Source: Sycobia sp. Sy_11 (Eukaryota > Arthropoda > Insecta > Hymenoptera > Epichrysomallidae). From it: 64,000 bases of DNA. Below, piece after piece: positions 46,606 to 58,699 of the stretch. Numbering within the stretch: the first letter of the stretch is position 1; the number at the start of each line of letters is the position of its first letter. The DNA lies in assembly GCA_018907035.1 (NCBI GenBank), contig JACCIC010000121.1, positions 412,001 through 476,000 of the forward strand. The letters are read 5' to 3'. The position numbers were made by a program, and so were the translations under genes. A model generated the notes under the pieces. The model searched no databases and was not told the DNA's origin. It worked only from the letters and a program-made list of their open reading frames with translations.

Positions 46606-48190
46606 TTTAAGTGCGCCTTCGAGCTGTCAAAAATGCAGTTTTTAGGTTATAAAGTGGAAAAAGACGGCACGCATCCGTTAGAACAGTAAGTCGCATCAAT
46701 ACAAGATTTTCCGAAACCACAAAACGTGAACGAGCTCCGATGCTTTTTGGGTATGATATAACTTCTGTCAACGTTTCATACCTAAAGTCGCGGTCCTACA
46801 GAGACTGCTCAACGAAATGCTCGCGGGCCCCAAAAGGAAAGGCTGCTATCGCATGGACACAGGCAGCCGAAGAATCGTTCACGGTTATGAACAATTCGTT
46901 AGAAAATGGAATGTAGCTCGCACATCCTATCCCCGGAGTTGTATTAAGTATAGCCGTCGATGCCTCAGATTATACGATGGGCACAATACTCTAGCAACGG
47001 AAAGCTGATATGTGGCAGTCCTTAGCCTTCTTTATGAAGGCGCTTAATAACGCGCACCGAAAATACGGCGCGTGTGACTGCAAGTTATTGGCCATTTACG
47101 CTGCTGTGAAAAGATTCCGTTACACTTTTGAGGAACGATCAGAGACAGTATCTACAGATCTCACACCTCTTCGCTTTTCAACAAAAGCTCGCTACGACAG
47201 TTTCGATATTTAAATTATATTTCTCAATTCACAACCGACATTCGACACATCAGCGGATTGAGTAATGTTGTCGCGGATACGTTCTCGTGTGTAGCCGAAG
47301 TAACACGGGATGTAAAGCTGGAAGAAATGGCAACAATAAGACACCGAGCTGAAAGACGTACTGCGGTCCGATTCAGAACTACAATTGAAGAAGCTAACCG
47401 TATCAGAGACTGAAGCAACACTGTTCTGTGATATATCGACTGCTAATACGGCCGTTAGGTATTTAATACGTTGTGCGTTCTGTCACATCTTAGCTGGCAA
47501 GTCATACAAAAGCTTATTTCTGAACGCCTCGTATGGTCGAAAGTACAAAAAGCTGGTCAAGAGCATGCGTGCCGTGCCAGCGGTCGAAAGTGACTCGTCA
47601 CGTGGATGCTCCTACAGATACGTTTACAGCCGTCGGAAGATTTGAGTACACACGTGTAGATATCGTAGGATTACTTCTGATTTCGCGAGAATATCGCTCT
47701 CTCTTTACTTGTGTAGATCGTTTTACACGATGTCCTGAAGCGATACAATTAAAGGACATCGAAGTAGCAACCGTCGCTAAAGTGTTGGTGAATGGATCGA
47801 TTGTGAGATTCTGAACGCCACTATGAATAATAAGCGACTAAGGTCGTCAATTTGAGTTTAGCCTGTGGAACTCACGCGCTTAGCATGCATAACTTATTTG
47901 AGGACGACGGCGTATCACTATGCGGATAATGGAATGAAGGAGCGCTTTCACTGTCAGCTGAAAGCCGCATTAAAATACCACGAAATCGAGGCATAGACGG
48001 AGATGTTACCCATCGTTTTTCTTCGTATACGGACAGCATACAAAGAAGATTTGGAAGCAACAACGGCGGAGTTTACGAACAATACTACACCAAAGCACTT
48101 GACTACGACTCAGGGTATCACCACCATACCTTTCAAGCACTTTATCGCGCACCGTTGCTTGAAATTTATTCCATTTTCATGACATGCACT
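46606..48190 (+). pseudogene. Gypsy pol remnant: RT end, RNase H, integrase
   Basis: Blocks in order, across frames: CAFELSKMQFLGYKVEKDGT and IQDFPKPQNVNELRCFLGM (RT thumb), then a decayed IAVDASDY-type RNase H start, MWQSLAFFMKALNNAHRKYG and KLLAIYAAVKRFRYTFE with the RNase H pattern, TTDIRHISGLSNVVADT, then KKLTVSETEATLFCDISTAN, CVPCQRSKVTRHV (integrase zinc region) and FEYTRVDIVGLLLISREYRS, CVDRFTRCPEAIQLKDIE (integrase core with the first Asp) and RTAYKEDLEATTAEF. Many stops and frame changes. Confidence 0.85.
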
Positions 48191-48406
48191 ACTCACGCGT
48201 TGTTACAAATCACTAAATAGCTGGCGAAGAAATAATCGTACAATGGTTGTCAAGGTCTCAATTGAGAGAGTAGAGATTTACTATTACGATGATGGAGTTA
48301 CAGGTCTGCAGTGCTACCACAGGCCGAGAAATACAATCGATCGCATTACTTAATTGTCTGATCTCGTATATCATCTAAAATTTTTGTTAGCACTGGCGTG
48401 GGGGTG

Positions 48407-48683
48407 TGTAGTGACACGCAGATGCTTGTGTTTGACGAGTTCTGAAGGGAACAGAATAACCTTTAGATGCAAGAGCAATTAATAGATGCGGGGGACTGCG
48501 AGAGTTCAGGCGCACCTTAGGAGTGCAGTTTGAGTTCAGGTAGTATCAACTTCGCATGCATACTTACCATGCATCCTTCTCACCGCTTTACTGTTTACAC
48601 AACGTTCTTATAAAATAAATTATCGTTGTGTTCGCTGAATTATTTTTTCTGTGTTTTCTGTCATTCCATAACCTATCCTTACA
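48407..48683 (+). repeat. Gypsy 3' LTR
   Basis: Starts TGTAGTGACACGCAG and ends ATCCTTACA; direct match to the 5' LTR. Confidence 0.9.
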
Positions 48684-49739
48684 CCAAAACATAAATTACA
48701 AAGAATAGAAATGGTAAATCTTTTTTTTAATCAAAAATAATATATTTCTAGAATCAATTTTTAAATTTCATTTCATAAATCACTTTTAGAAATACGAATC
48801 AAATTTGCTACTTTCAAAGATATATAATTATCAATAAAAATATAAAACGACATGTATCTTCTTTCCCACCCCAATAAGAAAATAATTAGCGCGACATCTA
48901 GAAAACTTTATTTAGGCAACCAATCGGAATGAAAATTTAATTAACAACTTTTGATTTTATGAAGGCAATGTTTAATAATTTAAAATTATGTTAATTTATT
49001 TTTCGTTCAAAATTCCATAATTTAATGTTACTATTAAGGGGCTTGCATAGGCAATAATTATAAAAAACTGTAATTAAATAAAATTTTAAAGTCTACGACT
49101 ATTCATGTAATATAAGAATAGGTTTATCGTTTTTTTACTGATTAGAGGTGGTTTTCTGGTAGTATTTATATTTTCATAGGCTCTGCTTCAAACAAAATTT
49201 GAATTCGTAATTTTCAGAAATTGAAAGATAGGTGTACTAACTATAATAATCTAAAAAGATACTTAAATTATTCTTCATCCTATTCTACGAGGAGAGAACC
49301 AACTCTTTCTCTAAATCACTCAAGTACCCGAAACCGCCCCACGATATATATACAATAAAAATTACTATTTCTAATAACTATAAATAATTAACATTTTCAT
49401 TTTCTACTCAAATGATTATGATTTTTGTTTATAATTTTCAAGTTCAAGAATATTGTATTCTATTATTGTTATATAGATTATTACTATTATGGATTATAGA
49501 TTATTATTATCGGAATTTGTTTACTAATGTATAAAAAATGAAGTTATTGTTATATATGATACATTATGGATATTGTACAAAAATATGGAATGTTGTAGCG
49601 CTCATATTTTATCTACATATAAACAATTCATTCTACAATACGAGTTTTTGTTTCAAGCAATATTAAATGCTTGAGTTTCAAAGAAAATAGAAAAGAAATA
49701 ATGGAGATTAAAGTAAATTGGTACTAATATAGGCGCTCC
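48684..49739. other. AT-rich spacer
   Basis: Nothing recognised. Confidence 0.6.
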
Positions 49740-49779
49740 TTTAATTATAATTTGAACATCAAAATATTACAACTTAATT

Positions 49780-50160
49780 TCTACTGTTGCTGTTTTGCCC
49801 ATATTAATGTATTCAAAGCCTTGATTGATAACTTTTTCATAATGATTTCTATAGATTTTTAAACTCTAATTCCGGAGTTGCACATATTATGCAATGCAAC
49901 TATGCCAACGATTTTTCCAATTTTCAAAACATTTTTGAGTGGTCTTTGGAGTTTGCTGAACAGCCAGAAGTCACATTGTGCTAAATCAGACGAGTACGGT
50001 TGTTGCGGAACGATATTGGTTGAATTTTTGGCGAAATGTTCACGTAAAATCAATGCAGTGTGCAAAAACCAATAGTTAAAAATCAATAGCCTTTTGAGAT
50101 GAATAGCTTCATGAAAAAGACGCATAATACTCGAATATGCATCGTTTGCCAATGCGTTTA
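49780..50160 (-). pseudogene. Mariner transposase C-terminal fragment
   Basis: Minus-strand frame reads WFLHTALILREHFAKNSTNI, then PYSSDLAQCDFWLFSKLQRP, the third catalytic block of mariner (family YSPDLAPCDFFLF). The preceding HDNAPAH block is deleted between WFLH and TALIL, which removes the second Asp. Ends not found. Confidence 0.75.
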
Positions 50161-50508
50161 ATATATGTATAAAATATATAGTGTACATATAAGTTAACAA
50201 AAAATTATGAATTCAATAAAAATTTATAATTTATTGATTAAAATAGTGACTAACCGAGTATCAATGAAGTTAATAAGAATTCATAAAACGATATTAATTT
50301 TTTAGTTGGACTATATTTTATACCTAGTTTCAAGCTTGTTTTGAGATAGATTTTAAATATAACCTAAAAGATGACGTCACCAATCGATCCCGGACAGAGA
50401 TGTCAGACCTCATAAATTATATTTGTAGGTTGTGTATCTGTTAACAACTTTACAGCATTATATTTTTAAGTTTTTGTTTCAGTGTCGTGTATTCTATTCA
50501 GCAAAATC

Positions 50509-50760
50509 ATGACAAGTTTTCAGCCAAATAAACGTCATTTGCAGGATGCACTGCTTCTATTCTTTAATATAAGGAAAAGTGCGGCCTCAACCGTACTTTT
50601 TTCACATATTATAGGGAAAATGTATTAATAAGTCGATGTGCGACGAGTGATTCAAACGATCACGAGCGATTCAAATAATCCTCCTAATAAAACATTCTGA
50701 ACGTTTCGACGGCCGATATTTCATTTTGCGCACAAAAGTTAATGCTACTTCCTTGTTGAA
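50509..50760 (+). pseudogene. Mariner transposase N-terminal fragment
   Basis: ATG at 50509 starts MTSFQPNKRHLQDALLLFFN, IRKSAAS, the opening of a mariner transposase; the frame decays after about 35 codons. It faces the C-terminal fragment at 49780 in opposite orientation, so they are separate copies. Confidence 0.7.
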
Positions 50761-52040
50761 TAATTTCAGACATTATCAAAACCGAAGAAACAACTTTTTT
50801 TGTTCACAAAACACAAGCGTAACTATATGACAAATGAAGATAATTGCGTGAAATTTGGCACAGATAAATGACAGTATCAACTTAAAAATAAAAACATTTT
50901 CTGAATCGATAAACCCGGGAAGTTTGAATTGAAAAGTCTTACCCATATTTGTACACAATAGTATATATATAATAGCCTTATTGACTAAAATATATAGTTC
51001 AACACTATATGTAATGTTTATTTTATGCGAATTATGTCCCTTGTTGTGGTCAGGACTATGTTTAAGAAAGTAAATAATCGACTTCCATAATCGTATGAAA
51101 ATATACTAATATTTTGATAATGCCATTCCTCTAAAATATAATTAGATCTCTTACATGGATAGGTTGTCAGATACGGGTATCGCTTTATCTCTAGTGAGAT
51201 AACTCTGATTAGCTTCAAAATTTAAATTACCAGTTTTGGAGCCTAATGTCTCTTATTTTCAAGATATTGTACTTTAAATCAAGAAAAACTCTCAAGCCAC
51301 TATAATATTATATTATGAACCATTTTCTGCTTAATTCCTACAATATCGATCAAGAAACCGCATCATGTCATCCGGCTACCTGATATTGCAGAATCTAGTT
51401 GTTTGCAATCAGTATTAAACGTCTCTTTTCATTGGCATTATATACTATGATATTTTAAAATCAGTTTAAAGCTACAGAAAAATAAAACAGCATAAAACTA
51501 CATTATCGAGCAAAATTATATTTCAGCAATTATGAACTTTCATGCACACACATAACCATCTAACATATCGTAAATTTGACTGAAACTTAATTGATAATTA
51601 AAGTAACTGTATGTTTTCTGATAAAGATTAATTAGCATATTTTTTCTTCAAATTCTACTCTTTCTTTTTACCCGGTGTTAAAAATATGGATTTCTATCTA
51701 AAAAAATCGCGCGACTACACGATCATGTCGAAGTTAATTTAAAGAAATTATCAAATCTTGTAAATGAGACATCGTTAGCTCGTAAAACTTTTCAGGGCAC
51801 CTTTTAGAGATCATCAGAGGTATTTTCCTCAATTTGAACTAAATCATTTAGCCAAATATCATCGCCTCTTTTTGACAAGGGATATTATTATATTACTGTC
51901 AAGTAAGTCTGCTCATTTAATTCAATGAATTAAATTTTGATATTACCTATAATGTAAATATTTTATTAAACATAATCTTGATTTTTTTTATTCTCAAGGC
52001 GCTAATCCTCAACGGTTCACAATCAACGAAAAATAATTTA
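50761..52040. other. AT-rich spacer
   Basis: Short frames only, none recognised. Confidence 0.6.
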
Positions 52041-52266
52041 AAAAATGCTTTTCTTTACGTGTGCTTATCCCGATAAAAGAGTCAACATTATAGCATACAG
52101 AAATATCTATCTGGTCCAAAGGACCAACTCCTCCACAGATAAGTATCGTAAAGGCAAATATCACCTATATACATTCACTCTTGATATGTCTGTGTGTCTG
52201 CGTGCGCGCGTGCGACAGACGTATGCCCGCATATCTCAATACTCTTCCCTATAGGAGACAGAAGTA

Positions 52267-52267
<1 letters not shown>

Positions 52268-52316
<49 letters not shown>
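52268..52316. repeat. (TA)n microsatellite
   Basis: About 24 TA units. Confidence 0.97.
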
Positions 52317-52319
<3 letters not shown>

Positions 52320-52433
52320 TGGTAAGTGGCACTTCGCGCCCTTCTATCCCTATAAAGTTGGCCCTGTTGGCGCACCTTTGCATGGACGCGGTGATAAAGC
52401 CTAATCGCTCCGCCGCTCCATGAAGCCATTGTC

Positions 52434-52436
<3 letters not shown>

Positions 52437-52486
<50 letters not shown>
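52437..52486. repeat. (TA)n microsatellite
   Basis: About 25 TA units. Confidence 0.97.
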
Positions 52487-52490
<4 letters not shown>

Positions 52491-52583
52491 GCACGGACGT
52501 GGCAGTCAAGAGCTATAGATATACATATACGGAGCCAACTGGCGCTCCTGTGTTTGAGGGACACTCCGCGAGCGACAAGTATA

Positions 52584-52584
<1 letters not shown>

Positions 52585-52635
<51 letters not shown>
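52585..52635. repeat. (TA)n microsatellite
   Basis: About 25 TA units. Confidence 0.97.
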
Positions 52636-52641
<6 letters not shown>

Positions 52642-52703
52642 GCATATGGGGGCCGCGCGCGGACAAAGTGTGTAGTGCTACTCGTTGTGTTACTTTTATG
52701 TCC

Positions 52704-52709
<6 letters not shown>

Positions 52710-52754
<45 letters not shown>
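52710..52754. repeat. (GA)n microsatellite
   Basis: About 22 GA units. Confidence 0.97.
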
Positions 52755-52757
<3 letters not shown>

Positions 52758-52800
52758 ACTCCGATTTCGGGATGTGCGAGGCGGCGCATACTTCAAAGGT

Positions 52801-53921
52801 TAATAATAAGCTCTCTTGTTTGCGCCATGTGCTGGGCTCTTAATTTTCGTGCAATAACAGACGAAAACTATACAATGCACGACCGATGAGCCCAATTTAT
52901 CTTTGCTCTCATGGATAGGATAGAACTAAAGGCTTATCAAAGCATTGATGACGATTGACCGTACAGGGACTGAAGTGTTCAATATCTTACATACATTGTC
53001 ACTATAGTCAAGAGAGTTTTTTTGAAGCGGTTCTGATGTGGATGCTTCTTGTATGATACGAACAAAACAATTGAGGTGTGCAATTAAAAAAGTCAGTCCA
53101 AAGGAATGATGCAATTGCATATGTTCCATGTAATTTCTAAAGTTGTAAAATTAATGCAATGAAAGAAAAACTCAGAACGTGGACGAACTGCTGAAGTAAT
53201 TTTTAGAACATTGCTTCAAATAGTTACTTAATTTGATCAAAAAAATGATTGCGATAAATTTGACATTATCGCATGTGGATAAAAATTGTATAATTTTTTA
53301 TTTTATCAAGCACATGAGCATTGTAGCTGACTCGTTTTTGCAAGGTATTAGAGAAAATACGAATGAGGTTCTGCATCATTTTTTCATTCTTATTGAATTT
53401 TTATTAAATATAGTAGGTGGAATTTTAATATAAAGATACACGAAATAATCTTTTAACATGAACTTTATTTCAAACGAGAAAAGAAAAGACGTCTGTTCAA
53501 ACGAAAGGACGACGCAAGACTCACTACAGTACTCGATAAAGAAAACTCTGCAAGCCCTTGTGAGAAGCTTAAAACCTATATAAAAAATTAGGTATCTAAA
53601 CAATAAACTCATAACTCATTTGCCGCGCAGGGCAGCAAAGACGCAGATCGTAATAAGACCAGTGGATTCATATGTTTACATCTTTTTACGATACGGTCCA
53701 ATATTTAGCTTGAAGTATTTTTTAATTTATTATTTATAAAAGACTAAAATAATCTAACACGCCCTCTCAAAAATTACATGAGTAAATACAATTATATATA
53801 ATAAAATTATATAAAATATTGTGACAATTAATTTGACTAAAGTCTTAATTTTTAATAGAATTTTATTAATTTACAAGAATATAATTAATAGAACAAAACC
53901 GAGGATACAACCTCGCACTAT
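52801..53921. other. AT-rich spacer
   Basis: Short frames only. The stretch 53815-53921 may still belong to the Copia LTR, since a poly(A)-signal-like TTTATT on the minus-strand side lies there. Confidence 0.5.
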
Positions 53922-54318
53922 AATGTTGAAATAAGAACTAACTATTGCCCTCCGCTGAAGGCATTACATTACCTCGGAGATGCTACATTTACCGTTAGAC
54001 AATAGATACAAGTACATCCATGACTATCGCATTCGGACACAAGGTATACGCACATAACCAGGTATATTGCCTTAATCTACTCCACTCGACAATCATGTGC
54101 ATTTTAGGCAGCTCCTTCCCCTTTTTTGACAATGAAATAAGCCGTGTTACTAAGAAATGCACGTACATTAAGTTTCCCCCGATATAATATATTTCTAAAT
54201 TAAATCGTCATAAATTCAATAAATATATAATAAAATAAAACTTAATATTAGGTATACGATAGATCCTTTCAGTCTATATTCTTTGCTCGTTTGTTCTAGG
54301 AAATTACACACGGTCCAA
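53922..54318 (-). repeat. Copia 3' LTR (boundaries tentative)
   Basis: On the minus strand it starts TGTTGGACCGTGTG and ends CTTATTTCAACA, giving the TGTTG...CAACA pair typical of Copia LTRs. Related sequence occurs at 14100-14450. It may extend to about 53815. Confidence 0.6.
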
Positions 54319-54421
54319 CATTTGTTGCAAGGAATAGGGAGACCCAGCAAAACCTATTCAAATCGTCTCTATTACTAATATTATAAAATATATTTATGAA
54401 AACAATATGAATTATATTTTA

Positions 54422-56029
54422 TTATTCCTCCACACTCATTCCTTTTCTGAGTTCAAGGAATTTGACAGTTGGCAATGGCTTTGTTAGTACATTAGCAATC
54501 TGCTCCCCTGTGGAAATATGTTTTAATATTATTACATTTTTCTTTATTTGCTCTCTCGAGAAATGATATTTAATATCAATAGGTTTTGATCGCTTATGAT
54601 TACTTGGGTTATTTGTTATACTTCTACAACCGTTATTGTCTTCATAAATTACAAACGGTTTCATGATTTTCATTTCTATACTATTTATTAAAGACTTTAG
54701 CTATAATGCTTCTTTAACATCTTCGAATAAAGCCATATATTCTACTTGTGTTGAAGAAGCTGCTACATATGTTTGTCTTTTAGTATTCCAGCAAATCGTG
54801 CATTTTTCAAATAACTTTCAAATAACTTTCAAATAAGTAGCCTGTTGTACTTTTTCTATCAGTACTTTCATGAGCACCCTAATAAGATTTAAGATAACCG
54901 CTTAAAATATTTTCACTGTTGCCTTTTGTATAAGTTAATTTGAAATTCATCGAACCTTTCAAATATCTTAAAACTTAAAACTCTTTTTAGGCATTTCCAT
55001 AGTTCTATATTACTTTTATTTGAATCTCTTCTTAGAATATTTATTGCAGTACCCAAATCTGGACCCGTATCAATCATTACATATATTAAGCATTCAATAA
55101 GATTTTGCAAAGGGCGTCGTATTTGTTATCTGAATTTAAATCAATATAATTTATTTTACTTTGGAGTAGTGTACTTACAGCACTACAATCACTCATGTTA
55201 AATTTATTTAAAATCGTTTTGATATATGAACTCTGATCAAGAGTAATTACATCATTAATTCCTTCAATTTTTATTCCAAGAAATAGTTTAATTTCTTTTA
55301 AATCTGTCATTCTGAATTTATTCATTAAATAAGTTTTAAAATTATTCATTGTTTGAATATCGGCTGTAACAATTACTAAATCATCTACGTAGAGTACAAC
55401 ATATATATTCTTATATATTTTGCCTTTATTTAAAATATATATGTAACGATCAACTAATGAATTTTTAAAATCATTTTCTTCTAATGTTTTATCAAAAGTT
55501 TCAAACCAACATCTTGCTGTTTGTTTCAATTCATATATAGCTTTATTTAATTTACAAATTTGATATTTTTGTATTGATGGTTTTGTATTGAATTCCTTCG
55601 GAAATTTTCATGTAAATTTCTTCCTGCAATGAACCATTTAAAAATGCAGTTTTTACATCCATATGGTGAATAAGCAAATTATATTGATTTGCAAACGATA
55701 TAAATAATCTAAAACTTGTAATTCTTGCTGCGGGAGCAAAATTCTCAATATAAATAACAAGACGCGCTTGATATTTAGATGGATTTCCATATGCATCATT
55801 TTTAATAGCGAATACCCAATTGCAATCTACAATATTTTTAAGTTTTATTAAAACAATATGAATTTAAATCATCTTTAATTGCTTGTTGCCATTTTTCTTT
55901 ATGGATACTATGTTGAATATCATTGAAATTATTACGAATTTCACAATTTACTGATTGTGCACACAAAACGTAATTTATTTCGTCATAAAAAAATCTTAGT
56001 TTAATCGTAGTTTTTTTATTGAAAATCAT
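54422..56029 (-). pseudogene. Copia pol remnant: RT and RNase H
   Basis: Reading from 56029: KWQQAIKDDLNSYCFNKT (RT start), DCNWVFAIKND, MDVKTAFLNGSLQEEIYM, then the 147-codon frame 55529-55086 with ELKQTARCWFETFDKTLEEN, VVLYVDDLVIVTAD (intact YVDD) and FRMTDLKEIKLFLGIKI. After a frameshift LIECLIYVMIDTGPDLGTAI, then EDNNGCRSITNNPSNHKRSK and IDIKYHFSREQIKKNVI (RNase H end) and IANVLTKPLPTVKFLELRKG. The YVDD is preserved although neighbouring regions are broken. Confidence 0.85.
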
Positions 56030-56040
56030 TTAACATTCCT

Positions 56041-56785
56041 CAATAAATTAAGTTAATGGTTTTAACCATCAGTTTCACCAGCGACCACTATGTGACGTCT
56101 TGAATCACGAACATCAACTCAAAGTAGTCCGCTTAAAATATTAATACCAGGCCAGCTCAAAAGAATGTTCATATCCAACTTTGAGATTGGCATCCTAAAG
56201 AAGGCGTGACGTTCGTTGGTATTACCTTTAATCAGACACTACTCTCACACCTTATGAATATCATTTGATTTTTGTAAATTTTATTTTCTCTCACGAGGGA
56301 AAATCCGTCTCTCTCTGTCTGTCTTTCTTACTCCTTCTCTTATAATATGGTTCTGTATACCAAATTATACTGAATATAGTTTGTGATGACAAATTATATT
56401 TTTGTTTTTATACATTATATTAACTAGAGAATTGTGACAAGAAACTTTGTTTTTTTTAGTTCGAACAAAAGAAATGATGGCAAAATAGGGTTCTTTAACC
56501 AACAACCTCAAAACTATGTATATATAAAATATCGTTACTTCTGCATAAAAAGGCAATATCCATCGTCTGGTTAGAAAATATGCTATTCGCCATACCATTT
56601 TGCTTGAATTTCAGTTGGCATCACTACGAAAATATTCATAGTATTTAATTGAAAAAACCAGAATATACGAAATATGTAATATATATTGTATGTATATACA
56701 ATTTTTTACACAAAGTTTCTACTGACAAATATCGCATTGGCGTGTACGGGTGGTTGATACGTGTACGGCGTCCCGGGATAACTGA
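56041..56785. other. AT-rich spacer
   Basis: Nothing recognised beyond short frames. Confidence 0.5.
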
Positions 56786-56928
56786 ACCTTATATTCTACC
56801 TCCCCAACACAAAAATCTCTACAGCAGTCATCCCTAGACATGTCTTATAGTCTTGAGACACTTGTACATCTTTTTCTACTGCTCGAACTCGAAAGTACAA
56901 TTTTCTCCATCGAAGCCGTATTTAATAA

Positions 56929-56965
<37 letters not shown>

Positions 56966-57169
56966 ATAAAATGATCGGCAAAATATCAACTTTTTGAAGT
57001 GGACGCTACATTGAAGCAGCTTTTTATACAGAAGCGACGATAGGTTAATTACGATCAATTATTTATAGAAACATAGATTTTTATATATAGAACTTTTTAC
57101 TTAGATATTATTGAATTATTTATGAAATCGGTTAAATTATTATCTCGGACAAAGCCGAGACGGGGGATG

Positions 57170-57170
<1 letters not shown>
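56786..57170 (+). repeat. Dispersed repeat, copy A
   Basis: Inverted copy of 62336-62690. Shared blocks include TATTCTACCTCCC, CTGCTCGAACTCGAAAGTAC (CCG in the partner), GAAGCAGCTTTT and TTACTTAGATATTATT. A (TA)n tract (56931-56960) has grown where the other copy has TATATATAGTATAAAA. Confidence 0.75.
56931..56960. repeat. (TA)n microsatellite
   Basis: About 14 TA units inside the dispersed repeat. Confidence 0.95.

Positions 57171-57171
<1 letters not shown>

Positions 57172-57239
<68 letters not shown>
57172..57239. repeat. (TA)n microsatellite
   Basis: About 34 TA units at the edge of dispersed repeat copy A. Confidence 0.97.
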
Positions 57240-57240
<1 letters not shown>

Positions 57241-57584
57241 CTGTAAAAGGGTTCGAAACTGCTCCTCAACATAACCGAACTGTACACATAATTATTGGTG
57301 AAAAATGAAACATTGAAAATTGATTCGTTTATTGAAGGGAAAAAATTTATTTCAGGATTCGTACATAAATTAAATATGGTGTCTCTACTTTCTTCTCTGT
57401 AAAAAATCATAATATTTTTGGTAGCGACTATCCGCTCTTTAATATCTTCTGCGTATAACGTTTTTATATTTCGTATTGATGTGTAATCTTCATTATACAT
57501 TATGAAATATTTTCTATTTTTCTCTTTATCGGTGAAAATAGACTCATTTAACATTGTTTTTTCTTTTAATATTTTTGGTGTCAC
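57240..57584 (-). CDS. Unrecognised ORF, about 115 non-repeat codons
   Basis: Starts ATG at 57584 (MTPKILKEKTMLNESIFTDK) and stays open through NPEINFFPSINESIFNVSFF to FEPFYR before entering (TA)n-encoded Tyr-Ile repeats. It is rich in K, N and I as expected of AT-rich DNA, with no domain I recognise. The real end may be a splice donor or the frame may be chance. Confidence 0.2.
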
Positions 57585-58071
57585 TTGTTAAATATTTCCG
57601 AATTTTCTTTTGATTTAGACAAAAATTTTTCTTGAGTTCAGAATCCAGATAGAAGAGGACTTTTTGACTCTTTAGATTATTTTAACAATACTGTAAGATC
57701 GATGCAATTATTTGATAGCTTAGTTTACAATAGTCGACATAAGTGACGTTTTCATTTTTAATTCAATAATAGAGAAATTTTGAAAAGTGATAGGATTAAG
57801 AATTTTCTTAAACTGTGAGCCTGAGATCGATCTCGACTATTTCCTGTATTTCCAACTCAAGCCTATAATTAGTTCAATATCATCATTGCAGTACATAACA
57901 AATTTGTTACAAAAATAGCCCGAAGACTAACGAAAGAAAATATTATCTAATGTAGAACGCGTGCGAAAGAAATATATTTTACCTATAATTTCATAACCTG
58001 AGAAACGTGAAAAGGGAAAATTTTTGCTTTGTTAGGTTTCAAGTCTAACAATTCCTGCATAAGTGGGGTTC

Positions 58072-58072
<1 letters not shown>
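57585..58072. other. AT-rich spacer
   Basis: Nothing recognised. Confidence 0.5.

Positions 58073-58146
<74 letters not shown>
58073..58146. repeat. (TA)n microsatellite
   Basis: About 37 TA units upstream of a promoter island. Confidence 0.97.
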
Positions 58147-58149
<3 letters not shown>

Positions 58150-58392
58150 ATGGACACCTCCGGGAAGGCGAAACAGTTTAGTTCCCATAAAGTACCACTT
58201 AATCTCGAATAGGATACAGAAAATCAGGCGCAAACACTCTCGAGCTTACGTGCACTTCCATTCTCCCTCGCTCGCCCGCTCTCTCGAAAAACACACCAAG
58301 GGTGCGGTGACAGCCCCCCTCTCACCCTCCTCGCAACCAATAACAATGGCTCGCATAGGTCACGCGTACACACACACGTGCCTCAGCCGCAT

Positions 58393-58428
58393 TATATAAA
58401 CATTGGTTAGACGCTCTAACCGCCAGTG
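58393..58428 (+). promoter_or_regulatory. Core promoter: TATA box and initiator
   Basis: TATATAAA at 58393-58400 and CCAGTG with its A at 58425 are 32 bp apart, the insect TATA-to-start spacing. The preceding 170 bp is CpG-containing, with an inverted-CCAAT-type ACCAATAAC near 58337 and an ACGTG near 58376. Confidence 0.6.
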
Positions 58429-58576
58429 CATCTTCGTCGTTGTCGTCCAGGATGCACTGCGCATATAGTATCTAGATACGCCCAGGGTCCGCGGCAATAT
58501 ATAGTGCACAGTGCAATCCCGATGGCTTGCGGCGGGTTGCTCTTACTACTGCTGCCACTACTGCTCTTTTTCCCAC
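58425..58576 (+). CDS. First exon of a secreted or membrane protein
   Basis: Transcription likely starts near 58425. The first ATG (58452) opens a seven-codon upstream frame. The next, at 58522 (CCCGATGG), starts MACGGLLLLLLPLLLFFP, a textbook signal peptide with a long Leu core. The exon ends at 58576 before GTAAGC, an excellent donor, after one base of a codon (phase 1). Only 18 full codons, so the mature protein is not visible here. A compatible next exon is proposed at 59943. The mature protein family cannot be named. The rest of the gene may extend past the window. Confidence 0.55.
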
Positions 58577-58699
58577 GTAAGCAGTCTCTGTCTCTCTTTC
58601 TCTCCCTCTCTCTTTATTTTTACATTTAGTTTCTCTACAATCAGCTACTAGAAGTATTAACTTTACTTTCACGGGCTGCTTTAGTCACCCATTGGTCGA

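Larger units (their letters stand above)
45951..48683 (+). mobile_element. Gypsy retrotransposon with both LTRs, interior deleted
   Basis: Two direct repeats, 45951-46244 and 48407-48683, bracket a short gag start and the 3' part of pol. Internal order is 5' LTR, ATTGGTAAGCTCGACGTGAT (primer-binding side), gag N-terminus, then RT end, RNase H, integrase, 3' LTR. At 2.7 kb most of gag, protease and RT is missing. Stops throughout. A matching target duplication was not clear. Confidence 0.9.
52041..52800. promoter_or_regulatory. GC-rich island with three (TA)n and one (GA)n
   Basis: Within 500 bp lie (TA)n at 52268-52316, 52437-52486 and 52585-52635 and (GA)n at 52710-52754, separated by GC-rich unique sequence of 100-120 bp. 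A 173-codon minus frame crosses all of them and is repeat translation. Function unknown. Confidence 0.3.
53922..56040 (-). mobile_element. 5'-truncated Copia retrotransposon
   Basis: Minus-strand pol from about 56040 to 54420 is followed by an LTR-like 3' end. Gag, protease and integrase are absent. The coding part has stops and frameshifts. Confidence 0.8.

Noticed and set aside
52268..52789. 173-codon minus-strand open frame
   Set aside because: It consists mainly of Tyr-Ile and Ser-Leu runs translated from (TA)n and (GA)n tracts.
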